DNA of 64,000 bases, from contig JAFYHU010000080.1 of NCBI GenBank assembly GCA_017538965.1, positions 225,273-289,272 of the forward strand, given 5' to 3'. The notes below the pieces were generated by a model. It had not been told where the DNA came from. It saw nothing but the letters and a program-made list of their open reading frames with translations, and did no database searches. Below, piece after piece: positions 27,757 to 35,529 of the stretch (the first letter of the stretch is position 1; the number at the start of each line of letters is the position of its first letter). Origin of the DNA: Oscillospiraceae bacterium (GTDB lineage: Bacteria; Bacillota; Clostridia; Oscillospirales; Oscillospiraceae). Position numbers and translations under genes: made by a program.

Positions 27757-27938
27757 CCGTCAATAGATTCGCCCTCCATACGCAGAAAAGATACCCTTGT
27801 TGATTTTGCTTCGTCACTTTCACTATGGCAATCTTGTCAAAAATACGAAAAAATATCGGAATTCATAACTTTTTCGTTGACTGCTTTGACCCAAGATGAT
27901 AGTATAGCAGCAGAATAATTATTCGAGGGAGATTGCCC
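27757..27938 (+). promoter_or_regulatory. Conserved upstream module and promoter, copy 3
   Basis: -35 TTGACT (27877-27882), 17-nt spacer, -10 TAGTAT (27900-27905), GAGGGAGA ribosome site. It is almost identical to copies 1 and 2. Confidence 0.88.
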
Positions 27939-30529
27939 ATGAAAACCATGAAAAAAACGATATCTCTTCTCCTGGCTCTGATGATGCTGATGAGCCTGGG
28001 GGGGTTACGGCTTTTGCGGAGACAATCAGCAGCTGTGTAGAGATCAAGGATGACAACAACGGCGGAATTGCTGTTACGCCTGAAAATGACAATATAGATG
28101 TAATACAGGCGCAAGAAGGGAAACCGGCGAGTGTCACCGTGAACGCAGATATAAACTTCAGCAGTGGAGGAGGTGACGTATATACAGGATTGGAGTTTAA
28201 TCAAACTCCAACAGTTAACGTAACTGTTAATGGATCTGTTTCTGTAACAACCACATACGGCGGAGCAGAAAACCCCAGCGTCTCGGGAAATGGCGGCGAT
28301 TCTCTGGGCATTCATGTGTATGATGATAATGCAGACGTCACAATCAATGGGAATGTTACAACACAATCCCAAAATACCTCCAGTGCTATTGGTGTCTATG
28401 ATACTGAATCTTCGAGTAAAACAACAATTACTATAAACGGCGATGTAGAAGCAAATTCCGAAAAACACCCCGAAAAAGCATCAGCTGTTGTGGCTGAGGG
28501 AGATGGCAGCACGGTCAACGTTAAGTCTGAATCTACGGGCGAAGGCTATTATCTCAAAATCAGCGGCGGCAATGTCAAAAGCAACGGCATCGGTGTTATT
28601 GCCCGAAGCGGTGCCACCGTCACGGTTGAGGGAAATGTTACCGGTACCGGCGGAGACGGGATCCTTGCAACAGGTACCGGCACTGAGGTTACAGTCAGCA
28701 AACCCCTTGACACAAAAGGCGAACCAGTAAGCATGTATAATGGAAACAACTTTTACATTACCGGCGGAAACAACGGCATTTCTGTAAGTAACGGCGCAAC
28801 CGTCACTTCCGAACACGATGTTGTCGGTGTAAACAGGAATGGCATAGACATGCAGGGAGGTACAGTTACGGTCCACGGGTCTGTCGGCATCGGCGAAAAA
28901 CCTGGAACTGAAACTTCCAACAACGTGGTCGGTATTAATGCGAATAGCACAAAAGGAAATAACACGATTACGGTGGATGTTAATATTGCTGCAAAGTCCA
29001 CTGGCAGTGCAGGGTCCACTGGCGGTGCAGAGCTCGATGCTGTCGGCGTCAAAATCGATGGCAGCGGTACAACAACACTCATCAGCGACGGAAATGGACA
29101 GGAGATTAAAGCTATAGCCAACAGTGGAAAGGCTGTTGGTGTGGATATCAGCGGCAGCGGCAATACAGCGATTATCATCGGTCAAGAACAAGAACGATTT
29201 AGTATTAAAAGTGAAGGATTAAATGCAACAGGTCTGGAAGTCACCGGTACAGGGGAGAATACCATCGACGTTCGTACAATCACTGCAACAGGTTCCGGCA
29301 TTGTAAATGGTGTTGTACTCAGCGATGAAAGCGCTTCTGCCGGCAATAACACCAAACTCACAGTCACCGGTCATGTTGAAGCCCTGACAGCGAACGAGTC
29401 TAATGATACTGTTTCTAGAAATATGATCGGAATAGATATATCCAACAGCGGCAGCGGATCCAAAACCGTCATTATCCAGCCGGGGAACGGTAATGAAACC
29501 GGAGGCGTTAAAGCACAGGCATATAAAGCTGAAAGTAATACTGAGAACTCTAAAACCGTAACTCAGGGTACTGCAACGGGCATAAAAGTCAATAATACCA
29601 GCAGCAAGGGTGTGGTAACTGTCCTTGCCGACGGCGAAGTAGAAGCATCTGTAAACAGCAGAGACAACGGTATACCCGGGGAGAGCGGTATCGGCCTTGA
29701 TTTAAGCGGAAATGGACAAATAAACATTACAGCGGATTCTATCAGCGTTGCAGATGGCGGAACGCCGGTTCAGATCGGTGAGGGTGTCAGCGACAATGTC
29801 AGCATTACCGTCTGGAAAGTTGAAATAAACGACCAGAAGGCAGAAGACGGTCAGATTGTAAAGGCTGATGAGAACAACACGGCAAATAATGCCGAAGCGG
29901 TAGAGAATAACATCCGGTATATCATCAAGGTAGGCAAAAGCGGCAAGGACTACAACGGGCTTTTGTTCGACGACAATAATGAGGACGACAATCTGAAAAA
30001 AAGCGAGAGCGGCTACTATGCCGCCAGAGCCTATGATGAGACAGAAGCGACCGTTGTTACCCTGAAGGCTGCGAAAGACTATAAACTTCTCGCCGTCATT
30101 CATGACGACAAAGATGAAACAGGCAAAAGTGACGTCATCGTACAGGATGGCGACGGCAATTACAAACTTCTGATTCCCAAAGGCGGCGGCGTATGGCTTG
30201 AAGTAAAGCTTGAGAAGATTGAAGCACAGGAAACTGCAGAAGCTGTTGAATACACAATTTATGCGCTGGGGACCGCCCTTGCCAAAGACGGCAAGAGCCG
30301 GATGACGCTCTTCAACAGCAGAAACTATACGATCGCTTATGCCGACGGCACGAACGAAAAGGGTTCCTTCCGCTTTGCCGACGGCCAGATGATCTTCACG
30401 AATCCTGAAAAGGAAGAGATCACCCCGACCGTGGACGGAGATGGGAATGCCGTCTATCCTTTCGGCGAAACGGAGTTTGAGTTCAGCAAAACGGTTCTGG
30501 ATGCCATCCGGGCCGGACGCAGCTTCTGA
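27939..30529 (+). pseudogene. Secreted repeat protein paralog 3, frameshifted in the signal peptide (pseudogene, phase-variable or recoded)
   Basis: The start, ribosome site and first 22 codons match paralogs 1 and 2, but at a G7 tract (27998-28004) the zero frame runs into a stop at 28038. One nucleotide back, the frame is open to 30529 and gives SLG-GVTAFAE, which aligns without gaps to paralog 1 (SLG-CFTSFAD). The restored protein of about 863 residues has a solenoid-like region and the same C-terminal domain and ending (DAIRAGRSF) as paralog 1. The long open frame shows that decay, if any, is recent. An internal GTG at 28139 would give a product without a signal peptide. Confidence 0.82.
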
Positions 30530-30552
30530 TCTCAGGGACATAAAGAAATACC

Positions 30553-30590
30553 AAAGCCCGCAGGGGAGAGCTGCTCCTCCTGCGGGCTTT
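30553..30590 (+). terminator. Terminator of paralog 3
   Basis: Perfect stem AAAGCCCGCAGG/CCTGCGGGCTTT with GGAG...CTCC inside. It also lies just beyond the stop of the convergent diguanylate cyclase gene. Confidence 0.88.
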
Positions 30591-30615
30591 GTATATGCCT
30601 GTTCGTTTTCCGTTT

Positions 30616-31989
30616 TTATTCCCGTACGTGATGGAACTCGACTTTCTTCTGATACATGCGCTCGTCCGCACGGACGAACACGTCATGAAAGCTGCCGTCC
30701 CGGCCCGGCTGAAAGGCGGACCAGCCTTCCGACAGCGAGAGGGAGGAATAGCCGAGGCCTTTTCGCTCTTCGTTGTAGGCATCGACGGACTGCATCATCA
30801 CGGCGATTTTTTCCAGAAGCTCTGCTTCCGTTACGTTCTCCGCTACCGCGAGGAGTTCGTCCCCGCCGATCCGGAAGGTCGCCTCCTGCCCGAAGGCCTT
30901 CACGACCGCGGCGGCCGAGCCGCGGATGATCAGGTCCCCCTCGGAATGCCCGTAGCGGTCGTTGACCTTTTTCAGGTCGTTGATATCCAGCACGACGACG
31001 TGGAAATCCGCCGTGCCTTCCGAAATTTCCCTGTTCAGGCGCTCCTGCATCTCCACATATGCGAGCGAGTTCCCGACGCCGGTCAGACCGTCCTTATACG
31101 CCTTGGCCTGGGCGTAGGCAATGTACTCCTTCATCTGCCCGTGCATGAGCTGCATCTTGTTGCTGATGGCCTCGATGTCGTCGCTGGCCGATTCCGTCGG
31201 AGAGAGCAGAGGTCTTTTCTCCGGAACCGTTTCTTCCTTCGGCAGCGGCATGCCCATATAGCCGGTTTCCGTGCTGAGCTCTTCCATGAGCTCGTCCACG
31301 TCCGCGGAAAGCGCGGAAAGCTGGGTTTTCAGTTTGTTCAGGCGAGCCACGACGCCTCGCGTGAACACCGCGACGATCACGCCGCCGACGATAACCAGAG
31401 CGACCGCGATCAGCATGCTGGAGCGCAGGTGGTTCCGAATTTGCGCTTCATACCAGGCGGAATCGAAATCCACTCCGACAATCCCGGTGACTTTGCCTCC
31501 CGGACCGCGCACCGGGCTGTAGGCGCTGTAGAAGTTGCCCCATTCATCCTCGGCCGGTTCCGTATCGACGGTCGCGATGCCCTTTGCCGCCTGCCGCAGC
31601 GCATAGGTGACGAGGACTTCCTCGCCGAAGTCCGCCGGGTCTTCCGGATCGGCGTCAACGGTGAAAATGAACTCGTCCTCGCCGACCTGCCGGACCGCGT
31701 AGATGTATTCGATATCCACGTTGTCCTGGAAGACGGACAGCTGATCGCGGATGTCTTCCAGCTTCGGCGTCCCGACGTCCTCTTCCGTCAGTTCTCCGAG
31801 AACCTCTCCGTCCAGCAGGCCTGCCGCCGTGTTGGAGATATCCAGCATGTCCTTTCGGACCAGCGTATGAATCGTGTCCCGGAACTGGTTCATCATCACG
31901 ACGCTGAGCACGATGTTGGTGATCAGCATCAGCGCCCCGACCAGCAGCACATATTTGCTTGTGACGCTCAGTCTGCTTGTACGTTTCAT
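30616..31989 (-). CDS. Membrane diguanylate cyclase with periplasmic-type sensor domain
   Basis: The 457-residue protein has a membrane segment near residues 10-32, an extracytoplasmic sensor region with a Cache-like end (TGIVGVDFDSAWYEAQI), a second membrane segment near 200-222 and a coiled linker. The C-terminal GGDEF domain starts at YKDGLTGVGN and carries GGDEL, an accepted active variant. It should make cyclic-di-GMP from two GTP. No RxxD inhibitory site is seen five residues upstream. The start at 31989 follows an AGGGAG site; the longer frame is rejected because it crosses the promoter. Confidence 0.9.
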   Translation of the reverse strand: MKRTSRLSVTSKYVLLVGALMLITNIVLSVVMMNQFRDTIHTLVRKDMLDISNTAAGLLDGEVLGELTEEDVGTPKLEDIRDQLSVFQDNVDIEYIYAVRQVGEDEFIFTVDADPEDPADFGEEVLVTYALRQAAKGIATVDTEPAEDEWGNFYSAYSPVRGPGGKVTGIVGVDFDSAWYEAQIRNHLRSSMLIAVALVIVGGVIVAVFTRGVVARLNKLKTQLSALSADVDELMEELSTETGYMGMPLPKEETVPEKRPLLSPTESASDDIEAISNKMQLMHGQMKEYIAYAQAKAYKDGLTGVGNSLAYVEMQERLNREISEGTADFHVVVLDINDLKKVNDRYGHSEGDLIIRGSAAAVVKAFGQEATFRIGGDELLAVAENVTEAELLEKIAVMMQSVDAYNEERKGLGYSSLSLSEGWSAFQPGRDGSFHDVFVRADERMYQKKVEFHHVRE

Positions 31990-32043
31990 CAGCAGCTCCC
32001 TGCAACTCCGGGAACGATGCCCGGCGGATTCTTTACTGCATTT

Positions 32044-32072
32044 ACTATACCAGAATTCTCCCTGACCTTCAA
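32044..32072 (-). promoter_or_regulatory. Promoter of the diguanylate cyclase gene
   Basis: On the minus strand: -35 TTGAAG, 17-nt spacer, -10 TATAGT, about 55 nt upstream of the start. Confidence 0.75.
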
Positions 32073-32111
32073 TCCGTTTTTTGCGGTTTCCTGGAACTCT
32101 CAGATCTCTCA

Positions 32112-32260
32112 GAGTCAATAAAAATGCAGTTTATACGCAGAAATGAAAGAATTATTGATTCCGAATCCGGAACTATTCCAGCCTGAATTGGGCTGAAAAA
32201 TAATAAAGCAGCAGAAAACATTCATTTTTATTGACTGTAACAGCCGGAGGTGATAGTATA
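32112..32260 (+). promoter_or_regulatory. Conserved upstream module and promoter, copy 4 (diverged)
   Basis: Keeps the landmarks of the paralog modules in order: GTCAATAAA, TACGCAGAAA, TTATTGATTC, then TTTTTATTGACTG with -35 TTGACT (32231-32236), exactly 17 nt, and -10 TAGTAT (32254-32259). It drives toward the double-glycine peptide gene at 32379. Confidence 0.75.
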
Positions 32261-32301
32261 ACGGCAGAGACATCGGGGGTTGGGGAACCGTCCTGTGTCC
32301 G

Positions 32302-32336
32302 GTGTGACAGTTCTGTGATAAAAGATGTGATATACT
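32302..32336 (+). promoter_or_regulatory. Direct-repeat operator and -10 of the double-glycine peptide gene
   Basis: GTGTGACA (32302-32309), 3 nt, CTGTGATA (32313-32320), 10 nt, -10 TATACT (32331-32336). No good -35 is present, so an activator on the 11-bp-spaced repeats is plausible. The LysM peptide gene has the same layout. Confidence 0.7.
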
Positions 32337-32378
32337 AAGACCGCAAATACAGAAAACTTCTTTTGGGAGGGTATCAAC

Positions 32379-32564
32379 ATGGAAAACAACAAGAAAATGG
32401 CACTCAGCGATGATCAGTTGGGCAAGGTCTCCGGCGGCGGCGTGGGTGCAGCAGAGGAATATCTGGCTTATCTTATGGATAAATACCATTGTTCGCGCCC
32501 GTATCTGATGGATTATATGACCCCGGAAGAGTATCAGCATTACGTGGAACTGTACAACAATTGA
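32379..32564 (+). CDS. Small double-glycine-leader peptide (bacteriocin/RiPP-like precursor)
   Basis: The 61-residue peptide starts MENNKKMALSDDQLGKVSGG, a classic double-glycine leader (acidic helix with L, L, V positions, then GG) that PCAT-type ABC transporters cut and export. The core of about 40 residues, from GVGAAEEYLAYLMDKY to the end, is rich in Tyr (7) and acidic residues, with one Cys. That is unlike cationic bacteriocins, so a signal or cell-surface role is possible. No maturation enzyme or transporter lies in the window. TTGGGAGGG precedes the ATG and a terminator follows. Confidence 0.85.
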   Translation: MENNKKMALSDDQLGKVSGGGVGAAEEYLAYLMDKYHCSRPYLMDYMTPEEYQHYVELYNN

Positions 32565-32590
32565 TAAAGAACCGTTCTCCCGCGTATCTG

Positions 32591-32621
32591 CGCCGCCTGG
32601 TTTCAGGCGGCGTGTTATTTT
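32591..32621 (+). terminator. Terminator of the double-glycine peptide gene
   Basis: Stem CGCCGCCTG-GTTT-CAGGCGGCG followed by TGTTATTTTT. Confidence 0.88.
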
Positions 32622-32641
32622 TGCTGCGAGGGAGGAAACAG

Positions 32642-32664
32642 AAAAACCCGCCGGGGCCGGCGGG
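32642..32664 (-). terminator. Minus-strand terminator of the LysM peptide transcript
   Basis: Stem CCCGCCGG-GG-CCGGCGGG next to A5, which reads as T5 on the minus strand. Confidence 0.7.
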
Positions 32665-32686
32665 GCAGGGAAGAAAAAAAGAGAGT

Positions 32687-32734
32687 TTAGCGCAGAATGG
32701 TCGGATAGATGGTGAGCTTATGGTTACCTGTGCA
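32687..32734 (-). pseudogene. Remnant of a second copy of the LysM peptide gene 3' end
   Basis: On the minus strand this reads N-HKLTIYPTILR-stop, matching the end of the intact gene (NQKLTIYPTILR-stop at 32778) in 11 of 12 residues and nearly all bases. The two stops are 91 nt apart. The homology fades upstream, so only the tail remains. Confidence 0.8.
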
Positions 32735-32737
32735 GAA

Positions 32738-32762
32738 ATCCCCCTGCCGGAGGCAGGGGGAT
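32738..32762. repeat. Perfect hairpin between the two LysM gene ends
   Basis: ATCCCCCTGCC-GGA-GGCAGGGGGAT, with no T-tract on either side. It lies exactly between the remnant copy and the intact gene. Confidence 0.7.
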
Positions 32763-32777
32763 TACCATTGAATGTTC

Positions 32778-33029
32778 TTACCGAAGGATGGTCGGATAGA
32801 TGGTCAGCTTCTGGTTGACGAAGATCAGGTCGGGGTTCTGGATGTTGTTCCACTGGCAGATCTGCTGGACCGTCACGCCGAAGCGGATCGCGATGCCGGA
32901 GAGAACGTCGCCGCCGACAACATTGTAAACGATGTACTGGCCATAGTTTACATAGCTGCCCTTCGCATACTGCTGCCAATTGCCGGCGCCGCCGGACACT
33001 CCGTTGAGTTCTTTCTCGTTCATAGCCAT
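32778..33029 (-). CDS. LysM-domain peptide with double-glycine leader
   Basis: The 83-residue product begins MAMNEKELNGVSGG, a short double-glycine leader. After a 15-residue spacer it carries one LysM domain (YNVVGGDVLSGIAIRFGVTV, then QQICQWNNIQNPDLIFVNQKLTIY). LysM binds peptidoglycan or chitin-type N-acetylglucosamine. A double-glycine export leader fused to a bare LysM suggests a small cell-wall-binding peptide exported by a peptidase-containing ABC transporter. The upstream AAGGAG site supports the first ATG. It converges on the other double-glycine gene. Confidence 0.88.
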   Translation of the reverse strand: MAMNEKELNGVSGGAGNWQQYAKGSYVNYGQYIVYNVVGGDVLSGIAIRFGVTVQQICQWNNIQNPDLIFVNQKLTIYPTILR

Positions 33030-33105
33030 TTTTGTTTTCTCCTTTTTTTTAATAAAATTTGTTTCTTTTCTGTTTTCTCAAGGCTCTCTTTGCCTTTGCG
33101 AGCTC

Positions 33106-33140
33106 ATCATAGCACAGCCTCTGTCACACAAGTGTCACAC
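33106..33140 (-). promoter_or_regulatory. Direct-repeat operator and -10 of the LysM peptide gene
   Basis: On the minus strand: GTGTGACA, 3 nt, GTGTGACA, 10 nt, -10 TATGAT. The repeats are perfect (33133-33140 and 33122-33129). Spacing is identical to the operator at 32302-32336. Confidence 0.75.
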
Positions 33141-33181
33141 GGAAGAACTTTTTTTCAAATTTTTTTCGCGGTCTCTTTTTC

Positions 33182-33210
33182 TGGACGCCGCGCGGAGAGT
33201 ATGATAGAAT
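33182..33210 (+). promoter_or_regulatory. Promoter of the phosphodiester glycosidase gene
   Basis: -35 TGGACG, 17-nt spacer, -10 TAGAAT, about 63 nt before the start. Confidence 0.6.
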
Positions 33211-33273
33211 CATCGCAGAGAGAAACGCCCCCTGTCCGCCGTCATAGCAGGGCCTGTGCCCGGAAGGAGACTT

Positions 33274-34380
33274 ATGAAAAGAAAGGCTTTATCCCGCCGA
33301 TCCGGCATGCTGTCCGCCGCCGCGGTTTTGATGATCCTGGCGCTGCTGCTGTCCGCGCTGCCCTCCGCGCTTGCCGCAGAGACCGAAAGCCGGCCAGAAT
33401 CCGGAATCGCCCCCATCCCGGAGAATGCGGCGACCGCTCCCGTTCCCGTTTACGACAACTACGGCGCTCTGCCCGTGGACGAGGCTTACAGGCTGAACGA
33501 CGTGATCCGAAAGGCGCGGGACTCCGGCCTGCTGGGCGAGGACGAAACCGTGGCCTTCGATTCCGATGCGAACTTCTACCGCGGCCTGTACGGGCGCAAC
33601 ATCGAGTACTACCTGGACGACAGCATTCTGGTGATCCTCTGGAAGGAAAACATCGAGGGAAAATGCTGTACCTTCGCCGAGGTCAAGATCGCCGATCCCT
33701 CCCAGTTCCGCAGGAAACTGGCGGATGACACCTACGGCTCGGGATATGAATACTTCGCGTCCGAACTGGCCGAGCAGGTCCACGCCGTCGTCACGATGAA
33801 CGCGGATTACTACAGACCCCGGGAGTTTGGCATCGTCGTATGGAACCGGGACCTGTACCGCTTCAACACCGATCCCTACGCCGAAGGCTATCTCAAATAC
33901 AACTGCGTCGATACGCTGTTCGTCAACTCCTCCGGCGACTTCCTGTATAAGAGAATGGGAGAGGAGAACACGCCGGAGAGCATCGAGGACTTTGTCCGCG
34001 AAAATGACATCCTCTTCTCTGTCGCCTTCGGCCCGGTTCTGGTCGAGGACGGCGAAGCGGTTCCCTGCGGCTGGTACCCCCTCGGCGAGGTCAATCTGGG
34101 CTATTCCCGCGCGGGCATCGGCCAGATGGGGAAACTGCACTATCTCTACATGTCCCTGAACCACGGCAGTCAGGAGGCGCGCTGGACCGTGACCCAGTTT
34201 GCGCAGCATTTCGCAGAAAAACCCGTCCAAACAGCCTACTGCCTGGACGGGGGTCAGACCGGAGAAGTGTACTTCTGCGGCTCTGTATATAATTACATCG
34301 ATTTCGGCGTGGAGCGCCGCGTCAGCGATATTCTTTACTTCGCCACCGCGATCCCGAACGCGCAGGAGGAGACAGCTTAG
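33274..34380 (+). CDS. Secreted phosphodiester glycosidase family protein (NAGPA domain)
   Basis: The 368-residue product has a basic signal peptide with hydrophobic core (AAAVLMILALLLSALPSALA, cut before AETES). The C-terminal two thirds match the NAGPA/exopolysaccharide phosphodiester glycosidase domain, with VTMNADYY, a central FGPVLVEDGEAV and a late YCLDGGQTGEVYFCG segment. Relatives remove N-acetylglucosamine phosphodiester caps or act on teichoic-acid-like polymers; the substrate here is unknown. GGAAGGAGA precedes ATG 33274. The stop overlaps the convergent next gene by 4 nt. Confidence 0.82.
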   Translation: MKRKALSRRSGMLSAAAVLMILALLLSALPSALAAETESRPESGIAPIPENAATAPVPVYDNYGALPVDEAYRLNDVIRKARDSGLLGEDETVAFDSDANFYRGLYGRNIEYYLDDSILVILWKENIEGKCCTFAEVKIADPSQFRRKLADDTYGSGYEYFASELAEQVHAVVTMNADYYRPREFGIVVWNRDLYRFNTDPYAEGYLKYNCVDTLFVNSSGDFLYKRMGEENTPESIEDFVRENDILFSVAFGPVLVEDGEAVPCGWYPLGEVNLGYSRAGIGQMGKLHYLYMSLNHGSQEARWTVTQFAQHFAEKPVQTAYCLDGGQTGEVYFCGSVYNYIDFGVERRVSDILYFATAIPNAQEETA

Positions 34381-34721
34381 ACGCGGCTGTCTTCCTCTTT
34401 CGGGGCTTCCTCTTCCTCCGATTCATCCTCCTGCCGGGAAATCCGGATCGCGAGGAGCACCGCCGCGATCACGCCGGAGAGGATCACCCACCAGCCGAGA
34501 TCTTCCCGAACCAGGCCGATCACGCTTCCGACCGTGATGACCACGGCGACCAGCGCCACGCCGATTGCGGTCTGCCTGGCCGCCTTGACGGCGCCGGCTT
34601 TCGTCTTTTTCGGGGCGCCTCCCATCCAGACAGACTTGCGCGGGTCCTTGGAAAAGTACAGCGACGCGGAGACGAGAAAGAGCACCCCCGCGAAGATCAG
34701 CATGAAGAGATAGGCTTCCAT
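34377..34721 (-). CDS. Small membrane protein of unknown function
   Basis: The 114-residue protein has three hydrophobic segments (about 3-24, 49-69 and 74-92), a basic first loop (KDPRKSVWMGGAPKKTKAGAVKAAR) and an acidic tail rich in Glu. I do not recognise the family. It lies 15 nt downstream of the SLOG-like gene on the same strand, so the two are probably cotranscribed. It overlaps the convergent glycosidase gene at the stop codons. Confidence 0.6.
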   Translation of the reverse strand: MEAYLFMLIFAGVLFLVSASLYFSKDPRKSVWMGGAPKKTKAGAVKAARQTAIGVALVAVVITVGSVIGLVREDLGWWVILSGVIAAVLLAIRISRQEDESEEEEAPKEEDSRV

Positions 34722-34736
34722 GTCCGTTTCCTCCGT

Positions 34737-35237
34737 TCAGATCTCCAGAATCACGGTTTCCACCCCGCAGCGCTGCGCGTACAGGATGGTCTTCATCGTG
34801 CCGCCGCTTCTCCCGGCGAAACAGGCCAGCAGCAGGGAGGAGCGGTCGATCATATATTCGTTCCGGCGCATCATGCAGTCCGGCGTGTAGCTGTGCGAAA
34901 TGCGGGTGACCGTGTCGCAGCGGCTGACCAGGTCCTCATAGCGTTCCTTCTGGGCCCGGTTCCAGCGCTCGGCCTGACCGTCGCAGGGGATGGCGGCCTC
35001 GAGCGTGACGTCCGCATGCTTTTCCCGCAGAAGAAGCACCTGCTCGGCAAAGTACATGTCGCAGCCGATGGCCATGCCGCACAGAAAGTGCCGGAAGCCG
35101 CGCTGATACAGCTTCTCCAGTTCCGCGCCGATCTGCGCCTTCAGCGCCCGGCAGCGCGGGTCGTTTTCATTCGATCCCCAGGGAAGCCGGACCGGCCGAT
35201 GTCCGGAAAAGCAGCAGCTGATTTCTCTCTCCGCCAT
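34737..35237 (-). CDS. SLOG-fold protein (DUF1273/YpsA-like)
   Basis: The 166-residue protein starts with CCFSGHRPVRLPWG and continues FRHFLCGMAIGCDMYFAEQVL, both typical of the DUF1273 branch of the SLOG (DprA/LOG-like) Rossmann superfamily. Members are thought to bind nucleotides or nucleotide-derived ligands; B. subtilis YpsA affects cell division. The start at 35237 has AAGGGGG upstream and places the conserved region at the N-terminus; a longer frame to 35294 lacks this. It is divergent from the FMN riboswitch. Confidence 0.8.
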   Translation of the reverse strand: MAEREISCCFSGHRPVRLPWGSNENDPRCRALKAQIGAELEKLYQRGFRHFLCGMAIGCDMYFAEQVLLLREKHADVTLEAAIPCDGQAERWNRAQKERYEDLVSRCDTVTRISHSYTPDCMMRRNEYMIDRSSLLLACFAGRSGGTMKTILYAQRCGVETVILEI

Positions 35238-35287
35238 GCACGCACCCCCTTCGGCCGTTTTTCCTATTCTACCCTCTGAAAAGGGGC

Positions 35288-35316
35288 TTGTCAAATCCTT
35301 CTCTCTCTGCTATAAT
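35288..35316 (+). promoter_or_regulatory. Promoter of the FMN riboswitch-ribU transcript
   Basis: -35 TTGTCA, 17-nt spacer, -10 TATAAT, ending 6 nt before the riboswitch P1 stem. Confidence 0.88.
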
Positions 35317-35321
35317 ACATC

Positions 35322-35442
35322 CATCTTCAGGGCAGGGTGAAATTCCCGACCGGCGGTGATGGCGAAGGCCGAGTCCGCGAGCCGTAAGGCATGATCCGGT
35401 GTGAATCCGGGACCGACAGTAGAGTCTGGATGGAAGAAGATG
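35322..35442 (+). ncRNA. FMN riboswitch (RFN element)
   Basis: It carries the RFN signature: AGGGCAGGGTGAAATTCCCG, ACCGGCGGT, GCGAGCC and GATCCGGTGTGAATCCGG, then GACCGACAGTA. It is closed by P1 CATCTTC/GAAGATG. A terminator hairpin follows before ribU, so FMN should cause early termination. Confidence 0.97.
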
Positions 35443-35485
35443 CAACAATCTTATTTCGTCGTTTTCCTGTCCTGCCATCTTTGCG

Positions 35486-35516
35486 CCTGAAGAGTTTTCT
35501 TCAGGTATTTTTTTTT
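35486..35516 (+). terminator. Riboswitch-controlled terminator before ribU
   Basis: Stem CCTGAAGA-GTTT-TCTTCAGG followed by nine T. The T-tract runs into the ribU ribosome site. Confidence 0.9.
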
Positions 35517-35529
35517 GGAGGGGAAATCC

